Assembly: GCF_038397755.1 (NCBI RefSeq)
Contig: NZ_CP151637.1
Location: 4,092,001-4,156,000, forward strand
Direction: 5' to 3'
Length of the DNA: 64,000 nt
Source: Microbacterium sp. LWH7-1.2
GTDB lineage: Bacteria; Actinomycetota; Actinomycetes; Actinomycetales; Microbacteriaceae
A program made the translations under genes and the position numbers. A model generated the notes under the pieces. The model was given only the letters and a program-made list of their open reading frames with translations. It ran no database searches and was not told where the DNA came from. This document shows, one piece after another, positions 36,291 through 45,046 of the stretch (within the stretch, counting starts at the first letter, position 1; every line of letters starts with the position of its first letter).

Positions 36291-36396
36291 GTGCTCTCAC
36301 CGAGATCACATGTCGTGCGCGTTCACGGCGCGTGCGCTCGGTGACTGCACGTGAGGTGGACGAGCGGTAGGAAAACGGATGGTGCGGGCCGCGGCA
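36291..36396. repeat. 60-bp two-stem palindrome, copy 2, within a ~106-bp direct repeat
   Basis: The core 36291-36350 is again 60 bp, with arms 36291-36304 and 36337-36350. It starts 18 bp after the stop of AbiEi/DUF559 gene A and lies 1208 bp from copy 1 in direct orientation. About six differences are seen over the first ~100 bases, compared with copy 1. The region ends next to the TetR gene stop. Confidence 0.9.
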
Positions 36397-36398
36397 CC

Positions 36399-37082
36399 TC
36401 ACAGGCCGGCGGCGTGCTCGGCGGAGCGGATGACCGACTCGACGCCGAGCATGAAGAGTTCGCGGTCTTTGAGATCCAGGAGCTGCGCGGACATCTGCGC
36501 GATGTGGGGGTGCTTGATCGGGTCGACGAGCAGCGGTCCCTCGAACCACGGGCTCGAGCCCGCCGTGGCGAGGGCCGTGCGCTCGGCCCGCGCGCGGGCC
36601 ACGCCGGCGGCGATCGAAAGAACGTGGGTTGCCATGAGCGCGTAGTGCTGCACCAAGGCGTCGCCGGTGAGTCCCGCGCGCGAGAAGGCGTCGAGCATGA
36701 ACTCGATGGCGTCGAGCTCTCCGGGGCCGTGGGTGGTGAGGACGATCGCCTCCTGCCCCACCGCGGGGTAGCGGGCGAACTCGGTCAGCGTCGCTGACGC
36801 GAGCTGACGCAGGCGCTCCTGCCACTCGTCGGGATCGGCGGTCACGGCGGCGAGGCTGCGGAGGGTGAGCTCATCGAGCAGCGCGCTCATCAAGTCTTCC
36901 TTGCCGCGGAAGTGGCGGTAGACCGCGGTCGGGTCGGTGCCGAGCTTCGCGCCCAGGTCGCGGATCGAGAGGGAGGCGGAGCCGGTTGTCTCGGCGAGCT
37001 CGAGGCCGGCCGCGATGATCGTCGCGCGATCCAGGCGCTTGGCTCCCGGCTTGTCGGGCGTCGCCCCGGTGCGTGCCGCCAT
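36399..37082 (-). CDS. TetR-family transcriptional regulator
   Basis: 227 residues from the ATG at 37082, which has GGAAG at a good distance; an ATG at 37109 would add nine residues. The helix-turn-helix reads IIAAGLELAETTGSASLSIR then DLGAKLGTDPTAVYRHFRGK. The C-terminal ligand domain is of the TetR_C type. It is divergent from the amidohydrolase-peptide ABC operon, whose promoter contains a matching palindrome, so it is the likely local repressor. Confidence 0.92.
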   Translation of the reverse strand: MAARTGATPDKPGAKRLDRATIIAAGLELAETTGSASLSIRDLGAKLGTDPTAVYRHFRGKEDLMSALLDELTLRSLAAVTADPDEWQERLRQLASATLTEFARYPAVGQEAIVLTTHGPGELDAIEFMLDAFSRAGLTGDALVQHYALMATHVLSIAAGVARARAERTALATAGSSPWFEGPLLVDPIKHPHIAQMSAQLLDLKDRELFMLGVESVIRSAEHAAGL

Positions 37083-37173
37083 GATCCCCGCTTCCGCCGT
37101 CGCGTCCATCGTGCCACGGAGGCCTTGTCGCCGCGTCGTGACGTCCTGAGACTACCCGATCTGTCAGCACATC

Positions 37174-37214
37174 TGTCAACAGCGTTGACATGAGCGATGA
37201 CAGCGATCTATCGT
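37174..37214 (+). promoter_or_regulatory. Promoter with TetR-type operator for the amidohydrolase operon
   Basis: TGTCAAC-AGC-GTTGACA (37174-37190) is a perfect 7-bp dyad whose right arm is a consensus -35 (TTGACA, 37185-37190). A -10-like TATCGT (37209-37214) follows after 18 bp. A repressor at the dyad would block the -35. Related half-sites CTGTCA lie at 37161 and 37173. Confidence 0.65.
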
Positions 37215-37248
37215 CAAGCGATCCGTTCGACGACGAAGGAGAGGTTCC

Positions 37249-39000
37249 GTGGCCGCTGCCATTCCTGCAGACGCAGACACCCCGTACGCAGACACCGTGT
37301 TCACTCGAGGCGCGCTGTTCAGCTCCGACCTCGTCCGCGCGGGGAGCCCCGAAGCCCTGAGCGGCGTGGCCGTCGCCGTGCGCGACGGGCGCATCGTGGC
37401 GGTGTGCGCCGAGCACGAGGCATCCGTGATGATCGGTCCTGACACCGAGGTCGTCGACCTCGCGGGTGCGCTGCTCGCCCCGGGGTTCCAGGACGCACAC
37501 GTGCACCCCATGTCGGGCGGCGTCGAGCTGCTGCAGTGCAACCTCACCGGGTCCGAGGACGCCGCCGACACGCTGGCGACGATCGCGCGCTACGCCGCCG
37601 AGAACCCGGAGGCCGAGTGGATCGTGGGCGGCGGCTGGTCGATGGACCACTTCCCGGGCGGCGCACCGCTGCGTACCGCGCTCGACGCCATCGTGCCCGA
37701 CCGGCCGGTGCTGCTCGCCAGCCGCGACCACCACTCGGCGTGGGCGAACACCGCGGCGATGCGTGCGGCCGGCGTCGATGCGACGACGGCCGATCCGGCC
37801 GACGGGCGGATCGAGCGGGAAGCCGACGGGTTCCCGGCGGGCACGTTCCACGAGGGGGCGGCCTATCTCTTCGCCGACGCCCGTCCCAAGGTCTCCGAAG
37901 ACCTCGCCTACGAGGGCCTGCTGCGTGCGCAGAACGACCTCATCGCGCAGGGCATCACCGGGTGGCAGGACGCGCTCGTCGGCAATTTTCCCGGGATCCC
38001 GGGCGCCCTGGCGTCCTACCGGCGCGCGCTCGCCGAGGGAACGCTCAAAGCCCACGTGGTGGGTGCCCAGTGGTGGGAGCGCGGCGAGGGGATCGAGCAG
38101 CTCGAGGGCATGATCCGCACGCGTGACGAGGTCGCCGCGCTCGGCCAGGAGGATCGCTTCTCGCTGGGATCGATCAAGTTCATGGTCGACGGCGTCGCCG
38201 AGAACCACACGGCCGCGATGCTCGAGCCGTACCGCGACGGGCACGGCCACTCCACCGACAACCGCGGCCTGTCGTTCATCCCGGCCGAGCGCCTGCGCGA
38301 GTACGTGATCGCCGCCGACGCCGCGGGCTTCCAGCTGCACTTCCACGCCCTCGGCGACCGGGCCGTGCGCGAGGCGCTCGACGCGGTCGAGGCGGCGGCG
38401 GAGGTCAACGGCGCCACCGACGGCCGCCACCACCTCGCTCACATCCAGGTGGTGGACGAGGCGGACGTGCCGCGATTCGCCGCGGCCGGTGCGGTGGCGA
38501 ACATGCAGCCGCTGTGGGCATGCCACGAGGACCAGATGGACGAGCTCACGCTGCCGTTCCTCATCGAGGCCGTGGCAGCGCGGCAGTACCCGTTCGGTGA
38601 TCTGCAGCGGGCCGGGGTGCGCCTCGCCGGCGGCAGCGACTGGCCGGTGTCGAGCGCCGACCCGCTCGCGGGCGTGCACATCGCCGTGAACCGTGTCGCC
38701 CCGCTGTCCGACGCCGAGCCGCTCGGCGGCGCCCACCAGCGTCTCGACCTCGCCACCGCGCTCGCCGCCTACACGTCGGGGACCGCGTACGTGAACCACC
38801 GCGACCACGACACCGGCTACCTCCGCGCGGGCTACCTCGCGAATCTCGTCGTCGTCGAGCCGAACCCGTTCACGGTGCCCACCGAAGACCTGTACCTCTG
38901 CCGCGTCGCCTCGACCTGGATCGACGGTGAGCGCGTCTACGCGCGCGCCGACGCCGCCGCCGACGCCAACGCCGCCGCCGCGGCATCCGTCCTGTCCTGA
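37249..39000 (+). CDS. Amidohydrolase-3 (YtcJ-like) metal-dependent hydrolase
   Basis: 583 residues. Metal ligands and fold marks are visible: PGFQDAHVHPMSGG (HxH), FHALGDRAV, HHLAHIQVVDE and RLAGGSDWPVSS with the catalytic Asp. Family members hydrolyse exocyclic amides or formamides of largely unknown substrates. GTG start with an ideal GAAGGAGAGG. The next four genes encode a complete peptide-type ABC importer in the same direction, so the enzyme probably acts on the imported compound. Confidence 0.88.
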   Translation: MAAAIPADADTPYADTVFTRGALFSSDLVRAGSPEALSGVAVAVRDGRIVAVCAEHEASVMIGPDTEVVDLAGALLAPGFQDAHVHPMSGGVELLQCNLTGSEDAADTLATIARYAAENPEAEWIVGGGWSMDHFPGGAPLRTALDAIVPDRPVLLASRDHHSAWANTAAMRAAGVDATTADPADGRIEREADGFPAGTFHEGAAYLFADARPKVSEDLAYEGLLRAQNDLIAQGITGWQDALVGNFPGIPGALASYRRALAEGTLKAHVVGAQWWERGEGIEQLEGMIRTRDEVAALGQEDRFSLGSIKFMVDGVAENHTAAMLEPYRDGHGHSTDNRGLSFIPAERLREYVIAADAAGFQLHFHALGDRAVREALDAVEAAAEVNGATDGRHHLAHIQVVDEADVPRFAAAGAVANMQPLWACHEDQMDELTLPFLIEAVAARQYPFGDLQRAGVRLAGGSDWPVSSADPLAGVHIAVNRVAPLSDAEPLGGAHQRLDLATALAAYTSGTAYVNHRDHDTGYLRAGYLANLVVVEPNPFTVPTEDLYLCRVASTWIDGERVYARADAAADANAAAAASVLS

Positions 39001-39047
39001 GTCCCTTCTCCACCACCCGACGCCGTCGTCAGAACCCGAGGAGCACC

Positions 39048-40697
39048 ATGATCCGCACCCGACGCACCGCCCGTCGCCTGCTCGCCGTCGCGGGCTTCGG
39101 CGTGGCCGGCGCGCTCGTCCTGTCCGCGTGCAGCGCCGACACATCGAGCCCCGACGCCACCGCCGCCCCCGACTGGGAGTACACCGCCCAGACGGCCGCG
39201 CCGTCTGGCGACATCGACTCGTTCTCGTGGGTGAGTTACTCCGAGCCCTACTCGCTGGACTACGCGTACGCGTTCGACTACGCCGACAACCAGGTGCTCT
39301 CGAACGTGTGCGAGTCGCTGCTGCGGCTCAACCCCGACTACACGCTGTCGCCGGGGCTCGCGGAGGCGTTCGAGCACCCGACGCCCGAGACCTGGGTCTA
39401 CACGATCCGCGACGGCGTGACGTTCCACGACGGCACACCGCTCACGGCCGCCGACGTGGTCGCGTCGATGAGCCGCCACCTTGATCCCCAGGTCGGCTCG
39501 TCGTGGTACTCGGTCTACCAGAACGTCGCCGCGATCGAGCAGACCGGCGATCGCCAGGTGACCGTGACGATGAACCAGGCCGACTCGCAGTTCAATCTCG
39601 CGATGGGCGGCTCGGCGGGCGTCGTCGAGTCCGCTGCGACGCTGGCCGAGAAGGGCGCCGACTACGGCAACTCGTCGGGCCTCGTGAACTGCACCGGCCC
39701 GTTCGAGCTCAGCGAGTGGCAGTCGGGCGAGTCGGTCACGCTGACCCGCTACGACGGCTACTGGGACGAGTCGCTGCGCGCCAAGGCCGGCGAGGTCGAG
39801 ATCCTCTTCATGACCGACGCGAATGCACGCGTCAACGCGCTCAAGTCGGGCGAGGTCGACGGCAGCTGGATGATCCCGACCGACGCGATCGCCCAGCTGC
39901 AGTCCTCCGGCAAGGGCGACATGTACTTCGGCCTCAACACCGCCGTCGGCAGCCTCATCGTGAGCAACCTCGAGGGTCCGCTCGGCGACGAGCGCGTGCG
40001 CAAGGCGCTGACGATGGCGATGGACCGGCAGGGGATCCTGGATGCTGCGGCCAAGGGCTACGGCGAGGTGACCGATGTCCTCACCACCGAGTCGGTGTGG
40101 GTCGGTGCGAGCGATGCGGCCATGAAGGAGGCGTTCGACGGTCTCGAGGAGTACCCGTACGACGTCGAGGCGGCGAAGAAGCTCATCGACGAGGCCGGCG
40201 TCGCGGGCGAGGAGATCGTCATCGCGACCGCGCCGATCAGCAACGACTTCGCGGTGATCTCGCAGGGCGCGGCCGCGGCGGCGCAGTCGATCGGGCTCGA
40301 GGCGACCATCGAGACGGTGAGCCCGAGCGCGTACACCGCGCTGTTCTCCGACCCGACCGCCCGTGAGGGCATCGACCTGTTCTACACGTCGTGGTACCTG
40401 TCGAGCCCCGACCCGCTCGAGATGTACGGGGTGCTCCGCACCGACGAGTTCAGCAACTACGGCAACTGGAGCGACCCCGAGTTCGACGCCCTCGTGAACG
40501 AGGCCGTCGCGATCGACGACCCGGCCGCGCGCAGCGAGGTCACCGCACAGGCACAGCGCATCGCGAACGAGCAACTGCCGTGGCTGCCGCTGTTCCAGGG
40601 GCCGATGACCCTGTTCCTCGGTGACCGGGTCACCGGCGTGGCCCCGTCAGTGGCGTTCCTGTACTACCCGTGGGCGGCGACCATTGGCTCCCGTTGA
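39048..40697 (+). CDS. Peptide/nickel-type ABC transporter substrate-binding lipoprotein
   Basis: 549 residues. The signal ends in a lipobox LSAC (cysteine near residue 28). SBP_bac_5 features include LSPGLAEAFEHPTPETWVYT, IRDGVTFHDGTPLTAADVVA and LGDERVRKALTMAMDRQGIL. It captures a peptide or similar amphipathic solute for the permeases downstream. The ATG is preceded by CGAGGAGCACC. The ligand is unknown; the adjacent amidohydrolase suggests an N-acylated or amide compound. Confidence 0.92.
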   Translation: MIRTRRTARRLLAVAGFGVAGALVLSACSADTSSPDATAAPDWEYTAQTAAPSGDIDSFSWVSYSEPYSLDYAYAFDYADNQVLSNVCESLLRLNPDYTLSPGLAEAFEHPTPETWVYTIRDGVTFHDGTPLTAADVVASMSRHLDPQVGSSWYSVYQNVAAIEQTGDRQVTVTMNQADSQFNLAMGGSAGVVESAATLAEKGADYGNSSGLVNCTGPFELSEWQSGESVTLTRYDGYWDESLRAKAGEVEILFMTDANARVNALKSGEVDGSWMIPTDAIAQLQSSGKGDMYFGLNTAVGSLIVSNLEGPLGDERVRKALTMAMDRQGILDAAAKGYGEVTDVLTTESVWVGASDAAMKEAFDGLEEYPYDVEAAKKLIDEAGVAGEEIVIATAPISNDFAVISQGAAAAAQSIGLEATIETVSPSAYTALFSDPTAREGIDLFYTSWYLSSPDPLEMYGVLRTDEFSNYGNWSDPEFDALVNEAVAIDDPAARSEVTAQAQRIANEQLPWLPLFQGPMTLFLGDRVTGVAPSVAFLYYPWAATIGSR

Positions 40698-40772
40698 GCT
40701 GAGCGTTGGCCCGGCGGTCGACGCCGGGCCCCGCCGCAGGGCGCCTCGCACCGGCGCAGAGGCGGGGAAGCG

Positions 40773-41729
40773 ATGATCGCCGTCCGCCGGATCGCCGGCA
40801 AGCTCGGGGGGCTGCTGCTCACCCTGTTCCTGGCATCCGTGCTCGTGTTCTTCTCGCGCTTCCTGGTGCCGGACGATCCCGTGGCGTTCCTGCTGCGGGG
40901 CCGCAAGCCCAGCCCCGAGGCGGTGGCGCAGATCACGGCGCAGTACGGCCTCGACCTGCCGCCGTGGCAGCAGTACCTGATCTGGGTGGCGGGACTCCTG
41001 CAGGGTGACCTCGGGCGCTCGCTGCAGTACCGGCAGGACGTCACGGTCGTGCTCGGCGAACGACTGCCCGTCACTCTCGGGCTCGTCGTGATGGCGGGCA
41101 CGATGATCGCGGTCGTCGGTCTCATCGCCGGCGCGATCGCCGCCCTGCACCGCGGTCGCCTGGCGGACCGCTCGATCCTCATCGGGCTCACCGTGCTCGG
41201 GGCCATCCCGTCGTTCGTCGGGTCGATCGTGCTCATCGCGGTGTTCGCGGTGCAGCTCGGCTGGTTCCCGTCGTTCGGATCGGGCGAAGGCTTCTGGGAC
41301 ACGGTGTACCACCTCGTGCTGCCGTCGATCGCCCTCGCGATCGTCTTCGTCGTGCTGGTCGGCAAGGTGACGCGGTCGTCGATGATCGACCAGCTCGACC
41401 GCGAGCATGTCGAGGTCGCGATCAGCCGCGGCATCAAGCGCGGCACGGTGATCCGCCGTCACGTCTTCCGCAATGCCGTCGGGCCGATCCTGACGGTGAG
41501 CGGGATGCTGGTGGCAGGGCTCCTCGTCGCGAGCTCCATCGTCGAGGCCGCCTTCGGTCTCGCCGGCATCGGCTCGCTGCTCGTGCAGTCGGTCGACCGT
41601 CTCGACTTCCCGGTCGTGCAGGCCATCGTCCTCCTCGTCGTGACCGCGTTCGTGCTCGTGAACGCCGTCATCGACGTCCTCGAACCCTGGATCGATCCCC
41701 GATCCGCCGCCGGAGCCGGTGCCCGATGA
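40773..41729 (+). CDS. Peptide-type ABC transporter permease (DppB-like)
   Basis: 318 residues, about six membrane segments. The start MIAVRRIAGKLGGLLLTLFL, the GLDLPPWQQYLIWVAGLLQG block and the EAA loop IKRGTVIRRHVFRNAVGPIL identify a DppB/OppB-type permease. It pairs with the permease at 41726, which it overlaps by 4 bp. GGGGAAGCG precedes the ATG. Confidence 0.93.
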   Translation: MIAVRRIAGKLGGLLLTLFLASVLVFFSRFLVPDDPVAFLLRGRKPSPEAVAQITAQYGLDLPPWQQYLIWVAGLLQGDLGRSLQYRQDVTVVLGERLPVTLGLVVMAGTMIAVVGLIAGAIAALHRGRLADRSILIGLTVLGAIPSFVGSIVLIAVFAVQLGWFPSFGSGEGFWDTVYHLVLPSIALAIVFVVLVGKVTRSSMIDQLDREHVEVAISRGIKRGTVIRRHVFRNAVGPILTVSGMLVAGLLVASSIVEAAFGLAGIGSLLVQSVDRLDFPVVQAIVLLVVTAFVLVNAVIDVLEPWIDPRSAAGAGAR

Positions 41730-42589
41730 CGACCACACCCACTCTCGCCGTGAAGGTGCTGCGCGCGCCGCGGCTGCCCCGCACCAGCGTGACCTTCGCG
41801 ATCGCTCTCGGTGTGCTCGCCGCGATGACGCTGGCCGCGGTCTTCGCGTCGTTCCTCGCGCCGTACAACCCCGATGCCGTCGACTTCGCCGCGGTGAACG
41901 CGCCGCCGAGTCCGGCGCACTGGCTGGGCACCGACGGCCTCGGCCGCGACACGCTGAGCCGGCTCATCTACGGCGCGCGCACCGCCCTGCTGGGGCCGCT
42001 CCTCGTCGTGGTCGCGTCGACCGTGCTCGGCATCCTCCTCGGGCTCCTCGCCGGCTGGCGCGGCGGCTGGATCGACGCCGTGCTCGGGCGCGTGTTCGAC
42101 GTGCTGTTCGCGTTCCCGTCGCTGCTCATCGCCATCATGGCGGTCGCGCTGTTCGGCAAGGGTCTCGTCGCTCCGGTCATCGCGATGAGCATCGCCTATG
42201 CTCCCTTCGTCGCACGCCTGACGCGCTCGCTCATCGCGGCCGAGCGCACCCGCCCCTACGTCGCGGCGTATCGCGTGCAGGGCTTCGGCGGCGCGTGGAT
42301 CGCTCTGCGGCGCGTGCTGCCGAACGTCACGCCGATCGTCGGGGCGCAGTCGACGCTCAACTTCGGGTACGTGCTCGCCGAGCTCGCTGCGCTGTCGTTC
42401 CTCGGCCTGGGCGTGCAGCCGCCCACGGCCGACTGGGGCGCGATGATCAACGAGGCGCAAGCCGGGCTCATCGGCGGGCACTTCCTGCCCGCGATCGTGC
42501 CGGCGGCCGCCGTGGTCGTGGTCGTCGTGGCCGTCAACATCATCGGGGAAGAGCTCTCCGACCGCATCGGTGGGGAGATCCCGGCATGA
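41726..42589 (+). CDS. Peptide-type ABC transporter permease (DppC-like)
   Basis: 287 residues. LGTDGLGRDTLSRLIYGART is the classic DppC/OppC motif; the EAA loop reads RVQGFGGAWIALRRVLPNVT and LSFLGLGVQPPTADWG follows. It overlaps both neighbours by 4 bp (ATGA), showing tight translational coupling. Confidence 0.94.
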   Translation: MTTTPTLAVKVLRAPRLPRTSVTFAIALGVLAAMTLAAVFASFLAPYNPDAVDFAAVNAPPSPAHWLGTDGLGRDTLSRLIYGARTALLGPLLVVVASTVLGILLGLLAGWRGGWIDAVLGRVFDVLFAFPSLLIAIMAVALFGKGLVAPVIAMSIAYAPFVARLTRSLIAAERTRPYVAAYRVQGFGGAWIALRRVLPNVTPIVGAQSTLNFGYVLAELAALSFLGLGVQPPTADWGAMINEAQAGLIGGHFLPAIVPAAAVVVVVVAVNIIGEELSDRIGGEIPA

Positions 42590-44475
42590 CCGCAACCGAG
42601 ACCGTCGTCGATCCGGCAGCCGCGCCGACGGAGCCGAACCCGGCACTGCTCGACATCCGCGACCTGACGCTGCACCTCGCCGACGGCACGCGGCTGCTGC
42701 ACGGCATCTCGCTGTCGGTCACCGCCGGTGAGACGGTCGGCCTCGTCGGCGAGTCCGGATCGGGCAAGTCGCTGACCGCGCGGACGGTGCTGGGACTCGT
42801 CCCCGACCGCTCGGCGATCACCGGCGACGTCGTGCTGGACGGGGCGGGGGTCCTCACCGCTTCCGCGCCCGAGCTCCGGCATCTCCGCCGCCGCGGCGCG
42901 GCGATGATCTTCCAGGACCCGCGCGCGGGCATCAACCCGATGCGCACGATCGGCGATCACCTCACCGAGGCGCTGCGCCTCGCAGAGGGATGGTCGACGG
43001 ATGCTGCGCGGGCGCGCGCCGTCGAACTGCTCGAGGCGGTGCGCCTCCCACGCCCCGAAGATCACCTGCACCAGTACCCGCACGAGTTCTCGGGAGGGAT
43101 GCTGCAGCGCGTCATGATCGCGGGAGCCCTGACGACGTCGCCGAAGCTGCTGGTGTGCGACGAGCCCACCACGGCCCTCGACGTGACCACCCAGGCCGAG
43201 ATCATCGGCGTGCTCACCGAGCAGCGCGCGAGCCGGGGCATGGGCATGCTCTTCATCACGCACGACCTCAACCTGGCCGCATCGCTCTGCGACCGCGTCT
43301 ACGTCATGAGCGGCGGGCAGGTCGTCGAGCAGGGCCGCGCGCACGACGTGCTGCGCGACCCGCGGGCCGAGTACACGCGGCGACTGGTCGCCGCGACACC
43401 GACGCTCGTCGGCGCCGCGCCCGGTGCCACCCCGGGTCACAGGATCGGCGACCCTGCGCAGCACGCCGGGGCGCAGCATCCGTCCACCGGCGCGTCGTCG
43501 GCGACCTCCGATCCCGTGCACGATGACGGCGGGACGGATGCTGCGGTCGCCGCCGTGCCCGCGCGCGCCATGCTCGAGGCGTCCGGGGTGTCGAAGACCT
43601 ACGTGCGCCGTGGCAAGGAGCCGGTGCGCGCGGTCATCGACGCGTCGGTCGCGGTTCCTCGGGGCGGCGCGCTGGGCGTGGTGGGGGAGTCGGGGTCGGG
43701 CAAGTCCACACTCGCGCGCATGATCGTCGGGCTCGAGGCCGCCGACAAGGGCGACATCCGCGTCGATGGTCGTGAGCGCACCGCCGTGCCGCGCACCCGG
43801 CGCGCGAGGATCGCCCACGCGCGCAGCGTGCAGATGGTGTTCCAGGACCCCTACCTGTCGCTGGACCCGCGGATCAGGGCGGGCCGGGCCATCGAAGACG
43901 CCCTGCGCCTGCACACCGCACTGAGCGCGACAGAGGCTCGCTCGCGCGTGCTCGACCTGCTCGCCCAGGTCGGACTGGGGGAGAAGCACGCTCTGGCGCG
44001 GCCGCGGACGCTCTCGGGCGGTCAGCGGCAGCGAGTCGCGATCGCGCGCGCCCTCGCGATCGAACCGGACGTGCTCGTGATGGACGAGGCGACGAGCGCG
44101 CTCGATGTCTCGGTGCAGGCGCAGGTGCTCGATCTCGTCGACCACATCCGGCGGGAGCGTGGACTCACCGTGCTCTTCATCAGCCACGACCTCGCTGTCG
44201 TCAGGCGCGTGTGCGACGAGACGGTCGTGATGCGCCGCGGCGAGATCGTCGAGCGCGGCCGCACGGCGGAGCTGCTCGCCGCGCCTCAGCACGAGTACAC
44301 GCGGCTGCTCATCGACTCGGTTCCCCAGCCCGGGTGGGACGCGGAGGCGGCAGGCGCCGAGGTCGAGGCCGCGGGCGTCGAACCCGATGCTCCGGAGGAG
44401 CGAGCCGACGACGGCGATGCCGAGGCGGCAGCTGTGGAGGCGGCGAGGGTCGAGGCCGCAGGACAGGCGCGGTGA
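42586..44475 (+). CDS. Fused peptide-type ABC ATPase (DppD-DppF in one chain)
   Basis: 629 residues with two complete nucleotide-binding domains. Domain 1 (about 20-265) has Walker A GESGSGKSL, FSGGMLQRV and LLVCDEPTTALD; domain 2 (about 325-580) has GESGSGKST, LSGGQRQRV and VLVMDEATSALD. A ~60-residue low-complexity linker joins them. The C-terminal ~45 residues are Glu/Ala-rich, looking like a disordered tail. A single polypeptide replaces the usual DppD and DppF. Confidence 0.95.
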   Translation: MTATETVVDPAAAPTEPNPALLDIRDLTLHLADGTRLLHGISLSVTAGETVGLVGESGSGKSLTARTVLGLVPDRSAITGDVVLDGAGVLTASAPELRHLRRRGAAMIFQDPRAGINPMRTIGDHLTEALRLAEGWSTDAARARAVELLEAVRLPRPEDHLHQYPHEFSGGMLQRVMIAGALTTSPKLLVCDEPTTALDVTTQAEIIGVLTEQRASRGMGMLFITHDLNLAASLCDRVYVMSGGQVVEQGRAHDVLRDPRAEYTRRLVAATPTLVGAAPGATPGHRIGDPAQHAGAQHPSTGASSATSDPVHDDGGTDAAVAAVPARAMLEASGVSKTYVRRGKEPVRAVIDASVAVPRGGALGVVGESGSGKSTLARMIVGLEAADKGDIRVDGRERTAVPRTRRARIAHARSVQMVFQDPYLSLDPRIRAGRAIEDALRLHTALSATEARSRVLDLLAQVGLGEKHALARPRTLSGGQRQRVAIARALAIEPDVLVMDEATSALDVSVQAQVLDLVDHIRRERGLTVLFISHDLAVVRRVCDETVVMRRGEIVERGRTAELLAAPQHEYTRLLIDSVPQPGWDAEAAGAEVEAAGVEPDAPEERADDGDAEAAAVEAARVEAAGQAR

Positions 44476-44518
44476 TCGTCATCCCGCGGCGGACGCCCGC
44501 GCGCGGCAGGATGGAGGC

Positions 44519-45022
44519 GTGTTCAGCGTCGAACTGATCCCTGACGCCGAGCTCGACCGCGCGGTCCGAGAGGACTGGGACCGGCTGCTCGGGGCCGATC
44601 TGCCGAGCTCGGGGCGCAATCCCGCGCCGAGCAACCGTCCGCACGTGACGCTGGCGGTGCGCGAGCGGCTCGACCCGGCGGACTTCGCCGGCCTGGCCGA
44701 CCTGCTCCCCGTGCCGCTCGATCTCGGGGGAGTGCTGCTCCTCGGTCACAGGGACCGCTACGTCCTCGCACGCCAGGTCATCGTGAGCTCCGCGCTGCTG
44801 GCGGTGCACCGAGCCGTCGCCGAGATCGCCGGCAGGCCGGAGCCGCGCTACTCGAACACGGGCATCGATCACTGGACTCCCCACGTCACTCTGGCGCGAG
44901 GACTCACCGCCGTTCGACTGGCGACGGCGATGCGCTTGATCAAGGCACCTCACGTCAGCGGTCAGGCCACGGGTGCGCGGGTGTGGGATGCCGAGGCCCG
45001 GCGTGTCACCACGATCCGATGA
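44519..45022 (+). CDS. 2H phosphoesterase / 2'-5' RNA ligase family protein
   Basis: 167 residues. Two HxT motifs mark the family: RPHVTLAVR (near 42) and WTPHVTLARG (near 122). Members act as 2',3'-cyclic phosphodiesterases or RNA ligases on small RNAs or nucleotides; the substrate here is unknown. GTG start with a CAGGAT box six bases upstream, suggesting a separate leaderless transcript. Confidence 0.85.
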   Translation: MFSVELIPDAELDRAVREDWDRLLGADLPSSGRNPAPSNRPHVTLAVRERLDPADFAGLADLLPVPLDLGGVLLLGHRDRYVLARQVIVSSALLAVHRAVAEIAGRPEPRYSNTGIDHWTPHVTLARGLTAVRLATAMRLIKAPHVSGQATGARVWDAEARRVTTIR

Positions 45023-45046
45023 CTTCCTCGCAGGCCGCGTGAGCGG

